A stretch of 64,000 nucleotides of DNA, taken from assembly GCF_036840915.1 (NCBI RefSeq), contig NZ_CP085725.1, forward strand, positions 2,108,001 to 2,172,000, written 5' to 3'. The position numbers and the translations under genes were made by a program. Within the stretch, counting starts at the first letter, position 1; the number at the start of each line of letters is the position of its first letter. This stretch comes from Flavobacterium hankyongi. GTDB taxonomy: Bacteria > Bacteroidota > Bacteroidia > Flavobacteriales > Flavobacteriaceae. Below, in pieces: positions 43,385 to 52,110 of the stretch. The notes below the pieces were generated by a model, which worked only from the letters and a program-made list of their open reading frames with translations, did no database searches and had not been told where the DNA came from.

Positions 43385-44779
43385 ATGAAAAGATATTTTT
43401 TTGTTATGGCCTTCAGTTTGATAGGATTTTTATTTAATAGTTGCTCGAGTTCACAAAAAATCGAGTTAATGAAGCCAGAACCTGATGAAGCCTTGCCTAT
43501 AAAATACCCCATAACATCTTCTTACATTAGTTTTCCAGTAAACTTATCATTAAAAGACATAGAAACTCAAACTAACAAATCATTAAATGGATTGATTTAT
43601 GAAGACAATGATTTAGAAGATGATAAAACTCAAATGAAAATTTGGAAAAGCGCTCCTATTTTAATTTCTGAAGAAAATAATAAACTAAAAACTATTGTTC
43701 CGCTAAAAATTTGGGCTAAAGTAAAATATGGCACAGATGCTTTAGGAATGAATATTTATGACATTAGAGAGTTTAATTTAAACGGAACTATAACTCTTTT
43801 AAGTGATGTAAAAATGAGTAATTGGAAAGTCACTACAATTACATCATTAGAAAATATTGAATGGCAAGAAAGCCCAACAATAACTATCGCAGGAAAATTA
43901 GTATCTATAACTTACTTAGTAAACCCAACAATAAGAATATTCAAATCTAAAATCGAGAGAAAGATAGACGAATCACTGAATAAGACATTGGATTTTAAAT
44001 CCAACATGCTCGATTTAATGCAAAAAGTAAGTGATCCAATCGAAATGAGTGCTACTTATCAATCTTGGTTAAAAGTAACTCCGCAAGAATTGTATGCAAC
44101 CGAAGCTCAACTTAAAGCGAATGCCGTTAACTTGACTGTAGGACTAAAGTGTTTGATGGAATCAAGCATTGGTTTAAAACCAAAATCGTTTTTTGATAGA
44201 AATAAAATTGTTTTAAAAACCACTTCTAATTTACCTGATAAAGTTGTTGCAAACATTACTGCAGTTTCTACTTTTCAGGATGCATCAAGAATAATGACAC
44301 AGAACTTCAAAGGACAGGAATTTGGCTCTGGAAAAAGAAAAGTGACAATTCAGAATGTTGAAATTTGGCACAAACGTGGCAAAATGATAATTGCATTAGA
44401 TATGTTGGGAAGTCTTAATGGAAGAATTTATCTTTCAGGTTTGCCTCAATTTGATGCTGAAAAAAAAGAATTATATTTTGATGACTTAGATTATGCCTTG
44501 GAAACAAAAAGTCGTTTAATGAAAACTGCCAACTGGCTTTTTCAAGGAATGGTTTTAACCAAAATAAAAGAAAGTTGCCGCTATTCTATTCAACCTAATT
44601 TAGACGAAGGAAAGAAGACAATGCTTCAATACCTAAATAACTACTCTCCTGTAACTGGCGTTTTTGTAAATGGAAAAATGAATGATATAACTTTTGAAAA
44701 AGTACAACTTACAAATACCTCTATAGTTGCTTTTTTAGGAATAACTGGAAATATTAAGGTAAACATCAACGGAATGTAG
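43385..44779 (+). CDS. DUF4403-family lipoprotein
   Basis: 464 residues with a lipoprotein signal (MKRYFFVMAFSLIGFLFNSC; modified Cys20). The body matches the DUF4403 pattern: an N-terminal half with SSYISFPVNLSLKDIETQTNKSLNGLIYED and a second, related half (QEFGSGKRKVTIQNVEIWHKRGKMIIALDMLGSLNGRIYLSG). The duplicated lipid-binding-like architecture is predicted from family, not shown. Function unknown; probably outer-membrane anchored. Convergent with the oxidase accessory cluster, only 3 bases between stops. Confidence 0.85.
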   Translation: MKRYFFVMAFSLIGFLFNSCSSSQKIELMKPEPDEALPIKYPITSSYISFPVNLSLKDIETQTNKSLNGLIYEDNDLEDDKTQMKIWKSAPILISEENNKLKTIVPLKIWAKVKYGTDALGMNIYDIREFNLNGTITLLSDVKMSNWKVTTITSLENIEWQESPTITIAGKLVSITYLVNPTIRIFKSKIERKIDESLNKTLDFKSNMLDLMQKVSDPIEMSATYQSWLKVTPQELYATEAQLKANAVNLTVGLKCLMESSIGLKPKSFFDRNKIVLKTTSNLPDKVVANITAVSTFQDASRIMTQNFKGQEFGSGKRKVTIQNVEIWHKRGKMIIALDMLGSLNGRIYLSGLPQFDAEKKELYFDDLDYALETKSRLMKTANWLFQGMVLTKIKESCRYSIQPNLDEGKKTMLQYLNNYSPVTGVFVNGKMNDITFEKVQLTNTSIVAFLGITGNIKVNINGM

Positions 44780-44782
44780 AAA

Positions 44783-45043
44783 CTAACTAATTTTCTTTTT
44801 TTGGAACATTTTATAAACTGCAAAGCCTATTAATGCCACTAAAACATAAGGAATAACCATTAAATACACTATCCCATCGTTAACAGCTTCTGCTTGAGAA
44901 ACATCTCCTGTACTTTCTAAAGAAGCTCTACACATAGCACATTGAGCATTTGAAGTAACTGGCAATAGAAAATAAGCAACAAACAATAAAGCTGTTGCTT
45001 TTAACTTTTGAATTTCAAGTTTTGAATTTCGACTAATTAACAT
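44783..45043 (-). CDS. Small membrane protein of the oxidase accessory cluster
   Basis: 86 residues, function unknown. It has an N-terminal hydrophobic segment followed by SNAQCAMCRASLEST, a CxxC pair just after a probable cleavage site, and a second transmembrane helix (about 60-80). Its start overlaps the DUF420 stop by 11 bases, so it is translated with that gene. CxxC outside the membrane, next to SCO and heme synthase genes, would suit copper or heme handling; this is inference only. Last gene of the cluster. Confidence 0.8.
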   Translation of the reverse strand: MLISRNSKLEIQKLKATALLFVAYFLLPVTSNAQCAMCRASLESTGDVSQAEAVNDGIVYLMVIPYVLVALIGFAVYKMFQKKKIS

Positions 45044-45572
45044 AATAAGGAGAAATCATAAGATAAACTACAACACCAGTAACTGCTACATACAGCCAAA
45101 TAGGAAAAGTAATTTTTGCTATTTTTTTGTGCTTGTCAAAACGTTCAGCTAAAGCCCTTACATAAGTAATTAATACCAAAGGAATAATTACAATTGAAAG
45201 TGTTATGTGTGTAATTAATATAAAGAAATAAATTGCTCTCATCGCTCCTTCACCACCATAAGGCGTTGCTTCAGCAGTCATATGATACGCTACATACATA
45301 GCCAAAAATGCAACAGACAAACCAATTGCTATTTTCATTAAATTTTCATGAAGCCTTCTCTTTCCATTTTTAATAGAAATAACGGCCCAAACTAAAATAA
45401 TAGCAGTAATTCCGTTTATGGTAGCATAAATTGGAGGTAAAAAAGACAAAGGTTTTACATCAAATCCAAAATCTTTCAATTTAACTTTAAACAGCAAGGC
45501 AACTACTAAAGGTATTGCAACCGATAAAATTGTAATCCAAACGTTATATTTTTTTTCTGTATTGTTTTCCAT
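45033..45572 (-). CDS. DUF420 membrane protein (oxidase-associated)
   Basis: 179 residues with five hydrophobic segments and conserved histidines (RRLHENLM, AYHMTAEA, ITHITLSIV, DKHKKIAK). DUF420 proteins are found with cytochrome c oxidase genes and are related to CtaM, needed for some heme-copper oxidases in Bacillus. It shares one base with the SCO stop (TAATG), so the two are translationally coupled. Confidence 0.9.
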   Translation of the reverse strand: MENNTEKKYNVWITILSVAIPLVVALLFKVKLKDFGFDVKPLSFLPPIYATINGITAIILVWAVISIKNGKRRLHENLMKIAIGLSVAFLAMYVAYHMTAEATPYGGEGAMRAIYFFILITHITLSIVIIPLVLITYVRALAERFDKHKKIAKITFPIWLYVAVTGVVVYLMISPYYVN

Positions 45573-46255
45573 TATTCTGCTAGTAGTTTTGTTATATCTT
45601 GCTTCAATTGTTTTACTCCTTCTTCTTTTAATCCGTCATAATATATAATTGGATTACCAAAATCATCTTTGCGGCTTCTAATATTTCCTTCTTTATCTAT
45701 CAACGCAAATAATCCCGAATGTTCGAATCCACCATTTACTTTTTTATTCTCTCCGACATATAAATTAAAGCCTTTATTAGCTATCCCAAAAATGCTCTCT
45801 TTATCTCCTGTCAAAAAGTTCCAATTCATTCCTTTTGCGCCAATATCTTCTGCATGTTTCTTTAAAATTTCCGGAGTATCATTTTCAGGATTGATTGTAA
45901 TTGAAGCAATTCCAAAGTTTGTATTAGAAGCAAAACTTTCTTGAACAAACTTCATGTTTCTGTTCATAATAGGACAAATTGTAGGACAAGTTGAGAAAAA
46001 GAATTCTACAACATACACTTTACCCTTATAGGTTTCATTCGAAATAGTTTTATTGTCTTGATTAGTTAACGAAAACTTTGGTGCTGGTCCAATTGTCAAC
46101 AAATCAGCTTTAGCAGTACTTGTATCACCAATAGAGTTTAATCGATCACCTTTTACAACATCATTGTTTTTGATACGTTCGACAATTTTTGGAATAACTA
46201 AAATTCCAAAAACTAAAATGACAAAAGCCATTCCTATGTAAGACTTATTTTTCAT
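45572..46255 (-). CDS. SCO1/SenC-family copper chaperone
   Basis: 227 residues with an N-terminal membrane anchor (about 6-22) and a thioredoxin-like domain. Copper-binding CxxxC is STCPTICP (Cys90, Cys94), with a distal His in GGFEHSGLFAL. SCO proteins deliver copper to the CuA centre of cytochrome oxidase subunit II. It starts 3 bases after the thioredoxin-like gene. Confidence 0.94.
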   Translation of the reverse strand: MKNKSYIGMAFVILVFGILVIPKIVERIKNNDVVKGDRLNSIGDTSTAKADLLTIGPAPKFSLTNQDNKTISNETYKGKVYVVEFFFSTCPTICPIMNRNMKFVQESFASNTNFGIASITINPENDTPEILKKHAEDIGAKGMNWNFLTGDKESIFGIANKGFNLYVGENKKVNGGFEHSGLFALIDKEGNIRSRKDDFGNPIIYYDGLKEEGVKQLKQDITKLLAE

Positions 46256-46258
46256 TCT

Positions 46259-46933
46259 TTACTTTTTTTCGTGTAAACGGAAGTCCTTTTTACTGTTATT
46301 TCTTTTTAATGCTAGACGGTATTCACGTAGCATAATTTTAACGTCATCTGACATATCGTTATGCAAATCAGCAGCTGAAGTAGTATTGTAACTTTCCTTA
46401 TATTCCTCCACCCCTTCTTTATTCTTACCTTTTCTCCCTCTGTGATTTCTATCTTTATCTAGAATAATGACTGCGGATGTACTTTTATCAGCATCAAGCT
46501 TACCAACCAAATGAAATGAATCATAATAGGCTTGAATTTCTTCGGGTTTAGCAAAAACAAATTTCCATGCTTTCATATTTTCAGTAAAACCAGAAAGCTT
46601 TTCTATTAACTCTTTAACTTGCTCTTGAGATCCCTCATTGGCAATCATTACAATTTGAAAGTCTTTAAAACCAACATACTTATCATATATCTTTTGATTT
46701 AAATTGAATATGTTTCCTTGATTTTTCTTTATATCACTTCCTAAAAAACCCACAACAGATATTTTATCCTTGAGAGTAATCGTTTTTCCATCTAAAGATG
46801 GCCAATTAGGCAGTTCTTTATTATTCTTAGAAATAGTAGGTAAAAAAAGTTGATTGTGTGTAGCTGAAGCAAATATTAAATAAATAACAATTGGCAATGC
46901 TAACAAGACAAGTAGTATTAGTTTTTTCTTCAT
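46259..46933 (-). CDS. Membrane-anchored thioredoxin-fold-like protein without redox Cys
   Basis: 224 residues from the ATG at 46933 (MKKKLILLVLLALPIVIYLIF). An in-frame reading extended to 47050 crosses the cytochrome operon terminator and is rejected. After the anchor, the sequence follows an SCO/redoxin order (LPNWPSLDGKTITLKDKISVVGFLGSD, FQIVMIANEGSQEQV, HLVGKLDADKSTSAVIILDKDRNHRG), but the CxxxC site is replaced by Gly/Ser/Asp and there is no Cys at all. It is probably an SCO-derived assembly factor that has lost copper binding; no named family is recognised. Own -7 box at 46965-46958. Confidence 0.8.
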   Translation of the reverse strand: MKKKLILLVLLALPIVIYLIFASATHNQLFLPTISKNNKELPNWPSLDGKTITLKDKISVVGFLGSDIKKNQGNIFNLNQKIYDKYVGFKDFQIVMIANEGSQEQVKELIEKLSGFTENMKAWKFVFAKPEEIQAYYDSFHLVGKLDADKSTSAVIILDKDRNHRGRKGKNKEGVEEYKESYNTTSAADLHNDMSDDVKIMLREYRLALKRNNSKKDFRLHEKK

Positions 46934-46957
46934 AAGAAAAAGAAATTTTAGTAGGTA

Positions 46958-46965
46958 CAAAAATA
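46958..46965 (-). promoter_or_regulatory. -7 element of the SCO-like cluster
   Basis: Minus-strand TATTTTTG (TAnnTTTG), 24 bases before the ATG at 46933; directly after the T tract of the cytochrome operon terminator. Confidence 0.55.
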
Positions 46966-46992
46966 AAAAAATCCCGACGAATCGGGATTTAA
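46965..46992 (-). terminator. Terminator after the cytochrome oxidase subunit genes
   Basis: Minus-strand AAATCCCGA (46990-46982) pairs with TCGGGATTT (46977-46969) around a 4-base loop, followed by T to 46965. It lies 18 bases after the subunit IV stop. Confidence 0.9.
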
Positions 46993-47009
46993 TTTTAAAT
47001 AATATGTTG

Positions 47010-47360
47010 TTAAAAATTCCACTTAATTGTAGAAGTTTTAAATACGTCATAAATATAATCTGCTTCTACCAATAAAATGAAAACCAAATAGATAATCAAA
47101 AATACTAGCGGCCCTACAATTGACCAACGAAGTGATGCTTTTTCACCTTCTAAGTGCATGAAAGCCCACATAATTCCGTATGCTTTTGCAACTGTTAAGA
47201 TTATAAAGATCCAGTTTAAAAGGTTCATCCCCAAAACATTTGTAAAATGCAATGAATGAGGTTTATAAATACCTAGTGCAACCTCTACTACTGTGATTAG
47301 TGATAATATCCCGAAAACTTTCCAGATTCTACCAACGTTTGATTCGTGTGCGTGTCCCAT
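47010..47360 (-). CDS. Cytochrome c oxidase subunit IV family protein
   Basis: 116 residues with three transmembrane helices and the typical MWAFMHLEGEK segment between helices 2 and 3. An accessory subunit of a heme-copper oxidase. It is 19 bases after subunit III and ends the ctaB-cox3-cox3-cox4 run before a terminator. Confidence 0.92.
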   Translation of the reverse strand: MGHAHESNVGRIWKVFGILSLITVVEVALGIYKPHSLHFTNVLGMNLLNWIFIILTVAKAYGIMWAFMHLEGEKASLRWSIVGPLVFLIIYLVFILLVEADYIYDVFKTSTIKWNF

Positions 47361-47379
47361 AATAACTTAATCTTTTAAA

Positions 47380-48375
47380 TTACACTAAATAGAAGAATGT
47401 AAATACGAATACCCAAACTAAATCTACAAAGTGCCAGTATAATCCAACTTTCTCTACCATCTCGTAGCTTCCTCTTCTTTCGTAAGTTCCTAATAAAACA
47501 TTTAAGAAAATGATGATATTAATAACTACTCCTGAGAATACGTGGAAACCGTGGAAACCTGTAATAAAGAAGAAGAAATCAGCAAATAATCTGTTTCCGT
47601 ACTCATTACGTTTTAAATTAGCTCCTTCTACTACATATTTAGCATTTTCAACTAATTTAAGAGACTCTTCGCGAGATAATACAATTTTATGTTTTGTAGT
47701 TGCATCTATCTTTTCAGAACGAACTAAAATTCCTTCATTAGCTTTAAACCCTTCAACAACTTGGTTTACAGAAACCGAAGTTAATGCTGGCTCATCAACA
47801 AACCACAATCCATTACTTCTTTTGTGTTGAACTCTTTCTTCTGGAGTATTTGAAGCAAATTCTGAAAGTGATACTCTTGCATAACCTGAAGGTTGTGTTT
47901 TATCAACTTTAACAAATTGCAACAACGACCCTCCTTTTGTTTCAATAGCTCCATGCTCACCCTTGATGAAGTTTTTCCACTCCCAAGCTTGAGAACCTAC
48001 GAATATTAAACCACCAATGATAGTTAAGAACATATACAAAACAACTTTATTCTTTTTCATTTGGTGTCCTGCATCTACAGCTAATACCATAGTTACAGAT
48101 GAGAAAATTAGAATAAAAGTCATTAACGCCACATAGTACATTGGCGCTGGCACTCCATGCATGAAAGGGAAGTGAGTAAACACCTCATCTGCCAAAGGCC
48201 ATGTTTCAATAAATTTAAATCTCGAAAAACCGTAAGCGCCAAGGAATCCAGAGAATGTTAACGCATCGGAAACGATGAAAAACCACATCATCATTTTACC
48301 ATAGCTAGCATTCATCGGCTCATTTCCGCCGCCCCAAGTTTTACCTTCAGCACTTGTAGTAACTGTCGTTGCCAT
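47380..48375 (-). CDS. Cytochrome c oxidase subunit III with a large soluble insertion
   Basis: 331 residues. Transmembrane segments are preserved (SDALTFSGFLGAYGFSRF; YYVALMTFILIFSSVTMVLA; the C-terminal FADFFFFITGFHGFHVFSG and VGLYWHFVDLVWVFVFTFFYL). Between about residues 139 and 262 there is a ~124-residue hydrophilic insertion rich in charged residues, absent from ordinary subunit III of ~200-270 residues. It probably faces the periplasm or cytoplasm as a lineage-specific domain. Its own -7 box precedes it. Confidence 0.93.
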   Translation of the reverse strand: MATTVTTSAEGKTWGGGNEPMNASYGKMMMWFFIVSDALTFSGFLGAYGFSRFKFIETWPLADEVFTHFPFMHGVPAPMYYVALMTFILIFSSVTMVLAVDAGHQMKKNKVVLYMFLTIIGGLIFVGSQAWEWKNFIKGEHGAIETKGGSLLQFVKVDKTQPSGYARVSLSEFASNTPEERVQHKRSNGLWFVDEPALTSVSVNQVVEGFKANEGILVRSEKIDATTKHKIVLSREESLKLVENAKYVVEGANLKRNEYGNRLFADFFFFITGFHGFHVFSGVVINIIIFLNVLLGTYERRGSYEMVEKVGLYWHFVDLVWVFVFTFFYLV

Positions 48376-48397
48376 AGAATTATAATTAAAAAGTTGT

Positions 48398-48405
48398 CAA
48401 ATGTA
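48398..48405 (-). promoter_or_regulatory. Internal -7 element before the longer subunit III gene
   Basis: Minus-strand TACATTTG, exact TAnnTTTG, 22 bases before the ATG at 48375; it lies between the two subunit III genes. Spacing to a TTG (25) is slightly long. Confidence 0.5.
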
Positions 48406-48415
48406 CGTTTTTTTC

Positions 48416-49000
48416 TTATTTTACGAAATACAAAAACAAAAACAAATATACCCAAAGAAAATCTAAAAAATGCCAAAACATTGCACCTAGCTCAATTCCA
48501 GTGGTTTGAGTTGAATTGTATTTTTGTTTAAAATGATTATAAATTATAATTAATAAAGAAATTATTCCTCCAAACAAGTGAGCCATATGCAAAATGGTAA
48601 GCATATAAAGGAAAGATGACGTCACATTACTTTCTGCACCGGTGAAATAATACCCCATTTCTACCACTTGGCTAAATCCTTTAAACTGAAAAAACACAAA
48701 AGCAATTCCCAATACTAAAGTCGCTAGCAAAAACAAAGTGGTATTTTTTCTATCATCTTTTTTAATTGAAAGTTTAGCCATATGAATAGTAATACTACTC
48801 ACAATAATGATTAAAGTACTAATTGTAAAAGCTTGAGGAAGCACCATAGTGTGAACCCAGTCTTTTCGGGACGCACTTACTAAATAGGCACTGGTTAAAC
48901 CTGCAAACATCATAAACATACTTAGCATTCCAAACAATAAAATAAGCTTGTATGATCTAGCTGTTTTTTGTTTGTGCTCCTCTATTGTCATAGCCTCCAT
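48416..49000 (-). CDS. Cytochrome c oxidase subunit III-like protein
   Basis: 194 residues with five transmembrane segments, lacking the large insertion of its neighbour. Family residues retained: AYLVSASRKDWV, FKGFSQVVEMGYYFTG, LHMAHLFGGII and GAMFWHFLDFLWVYLFLFLYF. It is 8 bases after ctaB, so in the same transcript. Two paralogous subunit III genes side by side; they may make one split or heteromeric subunit. Confidence 0.92.
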   Translation of the reverse strand: MEAMTIEEHKQKTARSYKLILLFGMLSMFMMFAGLTSAYLVSASRKDWVHTMVLPQAFTISTLIIIVSSITIHMAKLSIKKDDRKNTTLFLLATLVLGIAFVFFQFKGFSQVVEMGYYFTGAESNVTSSFLYMLTILHMAHLFGGIISLLIIIYNHFKQKYNSTQTTGIELGAMFWHFLDFLWVYLFLFLYFVK

Positions 49001-49008
49001 AGTAGTTA

Positions 49009-49911
49009 TTATCTTAAAAATTTATCTGTTATATATACAATTTGTAAAAGTGAGATATACGAAACACTCACTAACATTAATGTTTTAGCGGTTTTATCAT
49101 CTCTTTTTTGATATAGCATTACTGCCGCTCTAAGCATCCATAATCCCAAAAAGACAACCACAATTGTTGCTACTGTTGACAAATACAATTGACCAGTATA
49201 ACCAAAAGTTGGCAAAACCGAAGCTACTACTAACCACACAGTATATAATATGGTTTGCATTGCAGTCGATTTATCTTTATGCCCTGTTGGCAGCATATAA
49301 AAACCACCCTTTTTATAATCTTCATACAAAAACCAACCAATTGCCCAGAAATGAGGAAATTGCCAAAAAAATTGAATAAGAAAAAGCGTTCCCGCTTCTA
49401 TACCAAATTCACCCGTTGCAGCAACCCATCCCAACATAAAAGGAATAGCTCCTGGAAAAGCCCCAACAAAAACTGACAAAGGTGTTATTGTTTTTAGTGG
49501 CGTATACACACAAGTATAAAGAAATATAGAAATTGCGCCAAACATGGCCGTTTTTTCATTTATATTATAAAGGATAGTTAATCCTATAATGGTTAAAACT
49601 GAAGCAACTACAAACGCTGTTTTAACCGACATTCTACCTGAAGGAATTGGTCGATTCTTAGTTCGATCCATCAAAGCATCTAAATCCTTTTCAATGATTT
49701 GATTGTATGCATTTGAAGCTCCTACCATACAATAACCACCAATAGCCAACATCAATAAAACATAAATACTATTAGTCGAAAAATAATCGACTCCTAGCAA
49801 ATATCCTGCAAGTGATGAAAAAACCACACTAATCGCCAGACCGGCTTTAGTAATCTCTTTAAAGTCTATTAGAACAGATTGTATTGAAAATGACGTATTT
49901 GAATTGCTCAA
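49009..49911 (-). CDS. ctaB: Heme O synthase (protoheme IX farnesyltransferase)
   Basis: Adds farnesyl to heme B, making heme O for the oxidase. It has 300 residues and about nine transmembrane segments. The prenyltransferase motifs are NQIIEKDLDALMDRTKNRPIPSG (first Asp-rich motif) and YEDYKKGGFYMLP. There is no ATG in frame upstream before a stop codon; the start is taken as TTG at 49911 (an ATG at 49919 is out of frame). -7 box 25 bases upstream. First gene of the oxidase accessory set; subunits I and II are not in this window. Confidence 0.94.
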   Translation of the reverse strand: MSNSNTSFSIQSVLIDFKEITKAGLAISVVFSSLAGYLLGVDYFSTNSIYVLLMLAIGGYCMVGASNAYNQIIEKDLDALMDRTKNRPIPSGRMSVKTAFVVASVLTIIGLTILYNINEKTAMFGAISIFLYTCVYTPLKTITPLSVFVGAFPGAIPFMLGWVAATGEFGIEAGTLFLIQFFWQFPHFWAIGWFLYEDYKKGGFYMLPTGHKDKSTAMQTILYTVWLVVASVLPTFGYTGQLYLSTVATIVVVFLGLWMLRAAVMLYQKRDDKTAKTLMLVSVSYISLLQIVYITDKFLR

Positions 49912-49935
49912 GACAGCATACTTTTAAAACTTTTG

Positions 49936-49943
49936 CAAAGATA
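49936..49943 (-). promoter_or_regulatory. -7 element of the ctaB/oxidase cluster
   Basis: Minus-strand TATCTTTG, exact TAnnTTTG, 24 bases before the TTG start at 49911; no clear TTG upstream. Confidence 0.6.
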
Positions 49944-49984
49944 GGGATAAGCGATAGGAAAAATCAAATCTAATTTAGTTAATT

Positions 49985-52105
49985 TTAATAATCAAAGTAC
50001 CAATTAAACAAATCTGATCGTAAACCTACAGAAAACCAAGTTGTATTTTCTTTGAATACATTTGGAGTATCTACCGAAGGTGAAAACTTTCTATAGATAA
50101 AATTGCCAAACAGCTTCATATTTGTAGATGGATTCAATAAATATCCTGCTTGAAGATCAGCAATTATGATATTTGCTTTATTTCCTTGACCAACAACAAC
50201 TCCTTTATCATTCGATCTATTCTCATCATAATTTTGATAAATATTAGACCCATAGTTTAACTCAACATCATTAGGATTAGCTGTGTCAAAATCGAAACCT
50301 CGCACCCCGGCACTCATTTTTACTTCTCCAAACAACCTTTTCTTATTGTATCGAGCAATTGCAGTTATCTCTCTGAAATTTGACCCCCAAATATGCCCCA
50401 TGCTTTGATTATTGTGTCCGTAATTTGTCAAAGGATTACTATGCGCATAAACATAAGGTCTTACATGATTGTATTCTGCTTGTAGATAAAGTCTTTTTAC
50501 TCCAAACGCGTTGTAATATTTCGCTCCAAGTTGATACCCGAATTTATTTCTCCAACTTCTTTCACCAGAAGTCATATCACCTACCGCAAATTCATCTAGC
50601 AAAAATTGTCCGTAAAGATTTATATAATTATTCCATTTATATTTTGAAGTTAATCCTAACACTGCATTTCCACTTCGTGAAGAGGACGAAAATTCAACAG
50701 AACGATAAAATATAATTGGATTCACAAAATTCACATCAAATCCTCTATTATTTTGATTAGACCAAACGACAGATTCAAAAAAACCAATATTTAAACGTTT
50801 AGAAACATTCCAACTCAAATAATGATTCGCCATATATTTAGTAGCATATGTTCTATCTGTAGTAACATCAGACCTCACATCTTTTAACCACATATAAGTA
50901 TTGGTATATTTGATTTTCCAAAAAGTAGTATTGATCTTAAAGTACGGATAAGGACTAGCTCCATCTCCTTCAAGCAAAGAACGATAACCATCCCCAATAA
51001 AATTTCTGCTATAGCCTAATTGTAAATCAAAAAACTTGCTTGGCTTAAATGTTATATTAGCATCTGCCGAAGGAAAGTCAAATTTTGTCTCTTTAAACTC
51101 TTTTGCAGGACCTATACCTGGAACTATAGCAGGATTTCCTCCTGAAGGTTTTATAGAAACAGCATATCTATTATAATAGTCAGCAAAAACACCCTGACTC
51201 TCATAAATAGTGGTTGTGAAGTTAATTTGACTACCTAATCCGCCTTGAATATTTATCGCTCTTGTATTTACAAACGTATAATCTTGCTTTGTTGGGTTAC
51301 TTTTTCCCAGCCGCAAATCAAAAACTGGATTGATTGTGAACCAATAATCCTCTCCTTGAATGGCAACCATGTGCTCATCAAACAATTTTCTTCCCACCCA
51401 ACTTTGCTTGTTTAGTTTAATTTGACTATAAGCTTCATTAAAATCATAGTATTTTGCAACTTCACTATAAGAATAAGGTTTAGACCCTGTATGATTATTT
51501 GTTCCAATTTGATTTATTTGCTCTTCAAATTGAGAATAATAATTATGAGAAAAAGGTATGTTTAAATTACTCGAAAATTGAGGATTTTTAAATTCTTTAT
51601 AATTTATCGAAACTTGGTCATATTCTGGATGAACTTTATTTGCTAGAAACTTAGAATCGTTTTCCTTTCTTTCCTTCTCTAGCCTTTCTTCTTCTGCAAT
51701 TTGAGCAGCACTTTGCAATGGTATAGCTATGTTAATTGTATACTTTGCATAGGTAGAATTGCCATTGTAAGTAGCAGGTTTAATTTTTGGCAAAGCCAAA
51801 AACACTCTTTTTGTTTCAGCTGTAAGCTCAGGATATTTAGCATCAATATACAGCACTTTAAAAACACCAGAAGTATCAACTTCAAAAAGAGTAATTACTC
51901 TTCCTTTAAAATTATTTTGTTTTGCAACATCAGGCACTTGGAAATTTTGATAAACAAAATCTTGAATTTGACTGTAGAAACAATTTTCTAAATCTTTATC
52001 AAAAACACTTTCACAAGCTGGAAAGACAGGGTGTTTTTCCTGATTACTTACTTGAGAAAAAGCATACTGACTAATAAAAAATAAAAGGAAAAGTGTTTTT
52101 TTCAT
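49985..52105 (-). CDS. remB: Gliding motility protein RemB-like (TonB-like domain plus Wzi-type barrel)
   Basis: 706 residues. Signal peptide (MKKTLFLLFFISQYAFSQ). The N-terminal ~100 residues resemble a TonB C-terminal domain (FKGRVITLFEVDTSGVFKV; LALPKIKPATYNGNSTYAKYTINIAIPL). A charged linker (EEERLEKERKEN) leads to a large beta-barrel whose strands resemble the capsule-assembly Wzi type (e.g. LGYSRNFIGDGYRSLL, YNHVRPYVYAHSNPLTNYGHNNQ). Position five genes from sprA matches, as I recall, remB of F. johnsoniae, where mutants show altered gliding. It begins 5 bases after deoC. Confidence 0.8.
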   Translation of the reverse strand: MKKTLFLLFFISQYAFSQVSNQEKHPVFPACESVFDKDLENCFYSQIQDFVYQNFQVPDVAKQNNFKGRVITLFEVDTSGVFKVLYIDAKYPELTAETKRVFLALPKIKPATYNGNSTYAKYTINIAIPLQSAAQIAEEERLEKERKENDSKFLANKVHPEYDQVSINYKEFKNPQFSSNLNIPFSHNYYSQFEEQINQIGTNNHTGSKPYSYSEVAKYYDFNEAYSQIKLNKQSWVGRKLFDEHMVAIQGEDYWFTINPVFDLRLGKSNPTKQDYTFVNTRAINIQGGLGSQINFTTTIYESQGVFADYYNRYAVSIKPSGGNPAIVPGIGPAKEFKETKFDFPSADANITFKPSKFFDLQLGYSRNFIGDGYRSLLEGDGASPYPYFKINTTFWKIKYTNTYMWLKDVRSDVTTDRTYATKYMANHYLSWNVSKRLNIGFFESVVWSNQNNRGFDVNFVNPIIFYRSVEFSSSSRSGNAVLGLTSKYKWNNYINLYGQFLLDEFAVGDMTSGERSWRNKFGYQLGAKYYNAFGVKRLYLQAEYNHVRPYVYAHSNPLTNYGHNNQSMGHIWGSNFREITAIARYNKKRLFGEVKMSAGVRGFDFDTANPNDVELNYGSNIYQNYDENRSNDKGVVVGQGNKANIIIADLQAGYLLNPSTNMKLFGNFIYRKFSPSVDTPNVFKENTTWFSVGLRSDLFNWYFDY

Positions 52106-52110
52106 GTAGT

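Noticed and set aside
46934..47050. Longer N-terminus for the SCO-like protein
   Set aside because: The extension contains the terminator of the cytochrome operon and overlaps the subunit IV gene by about 40 bases.
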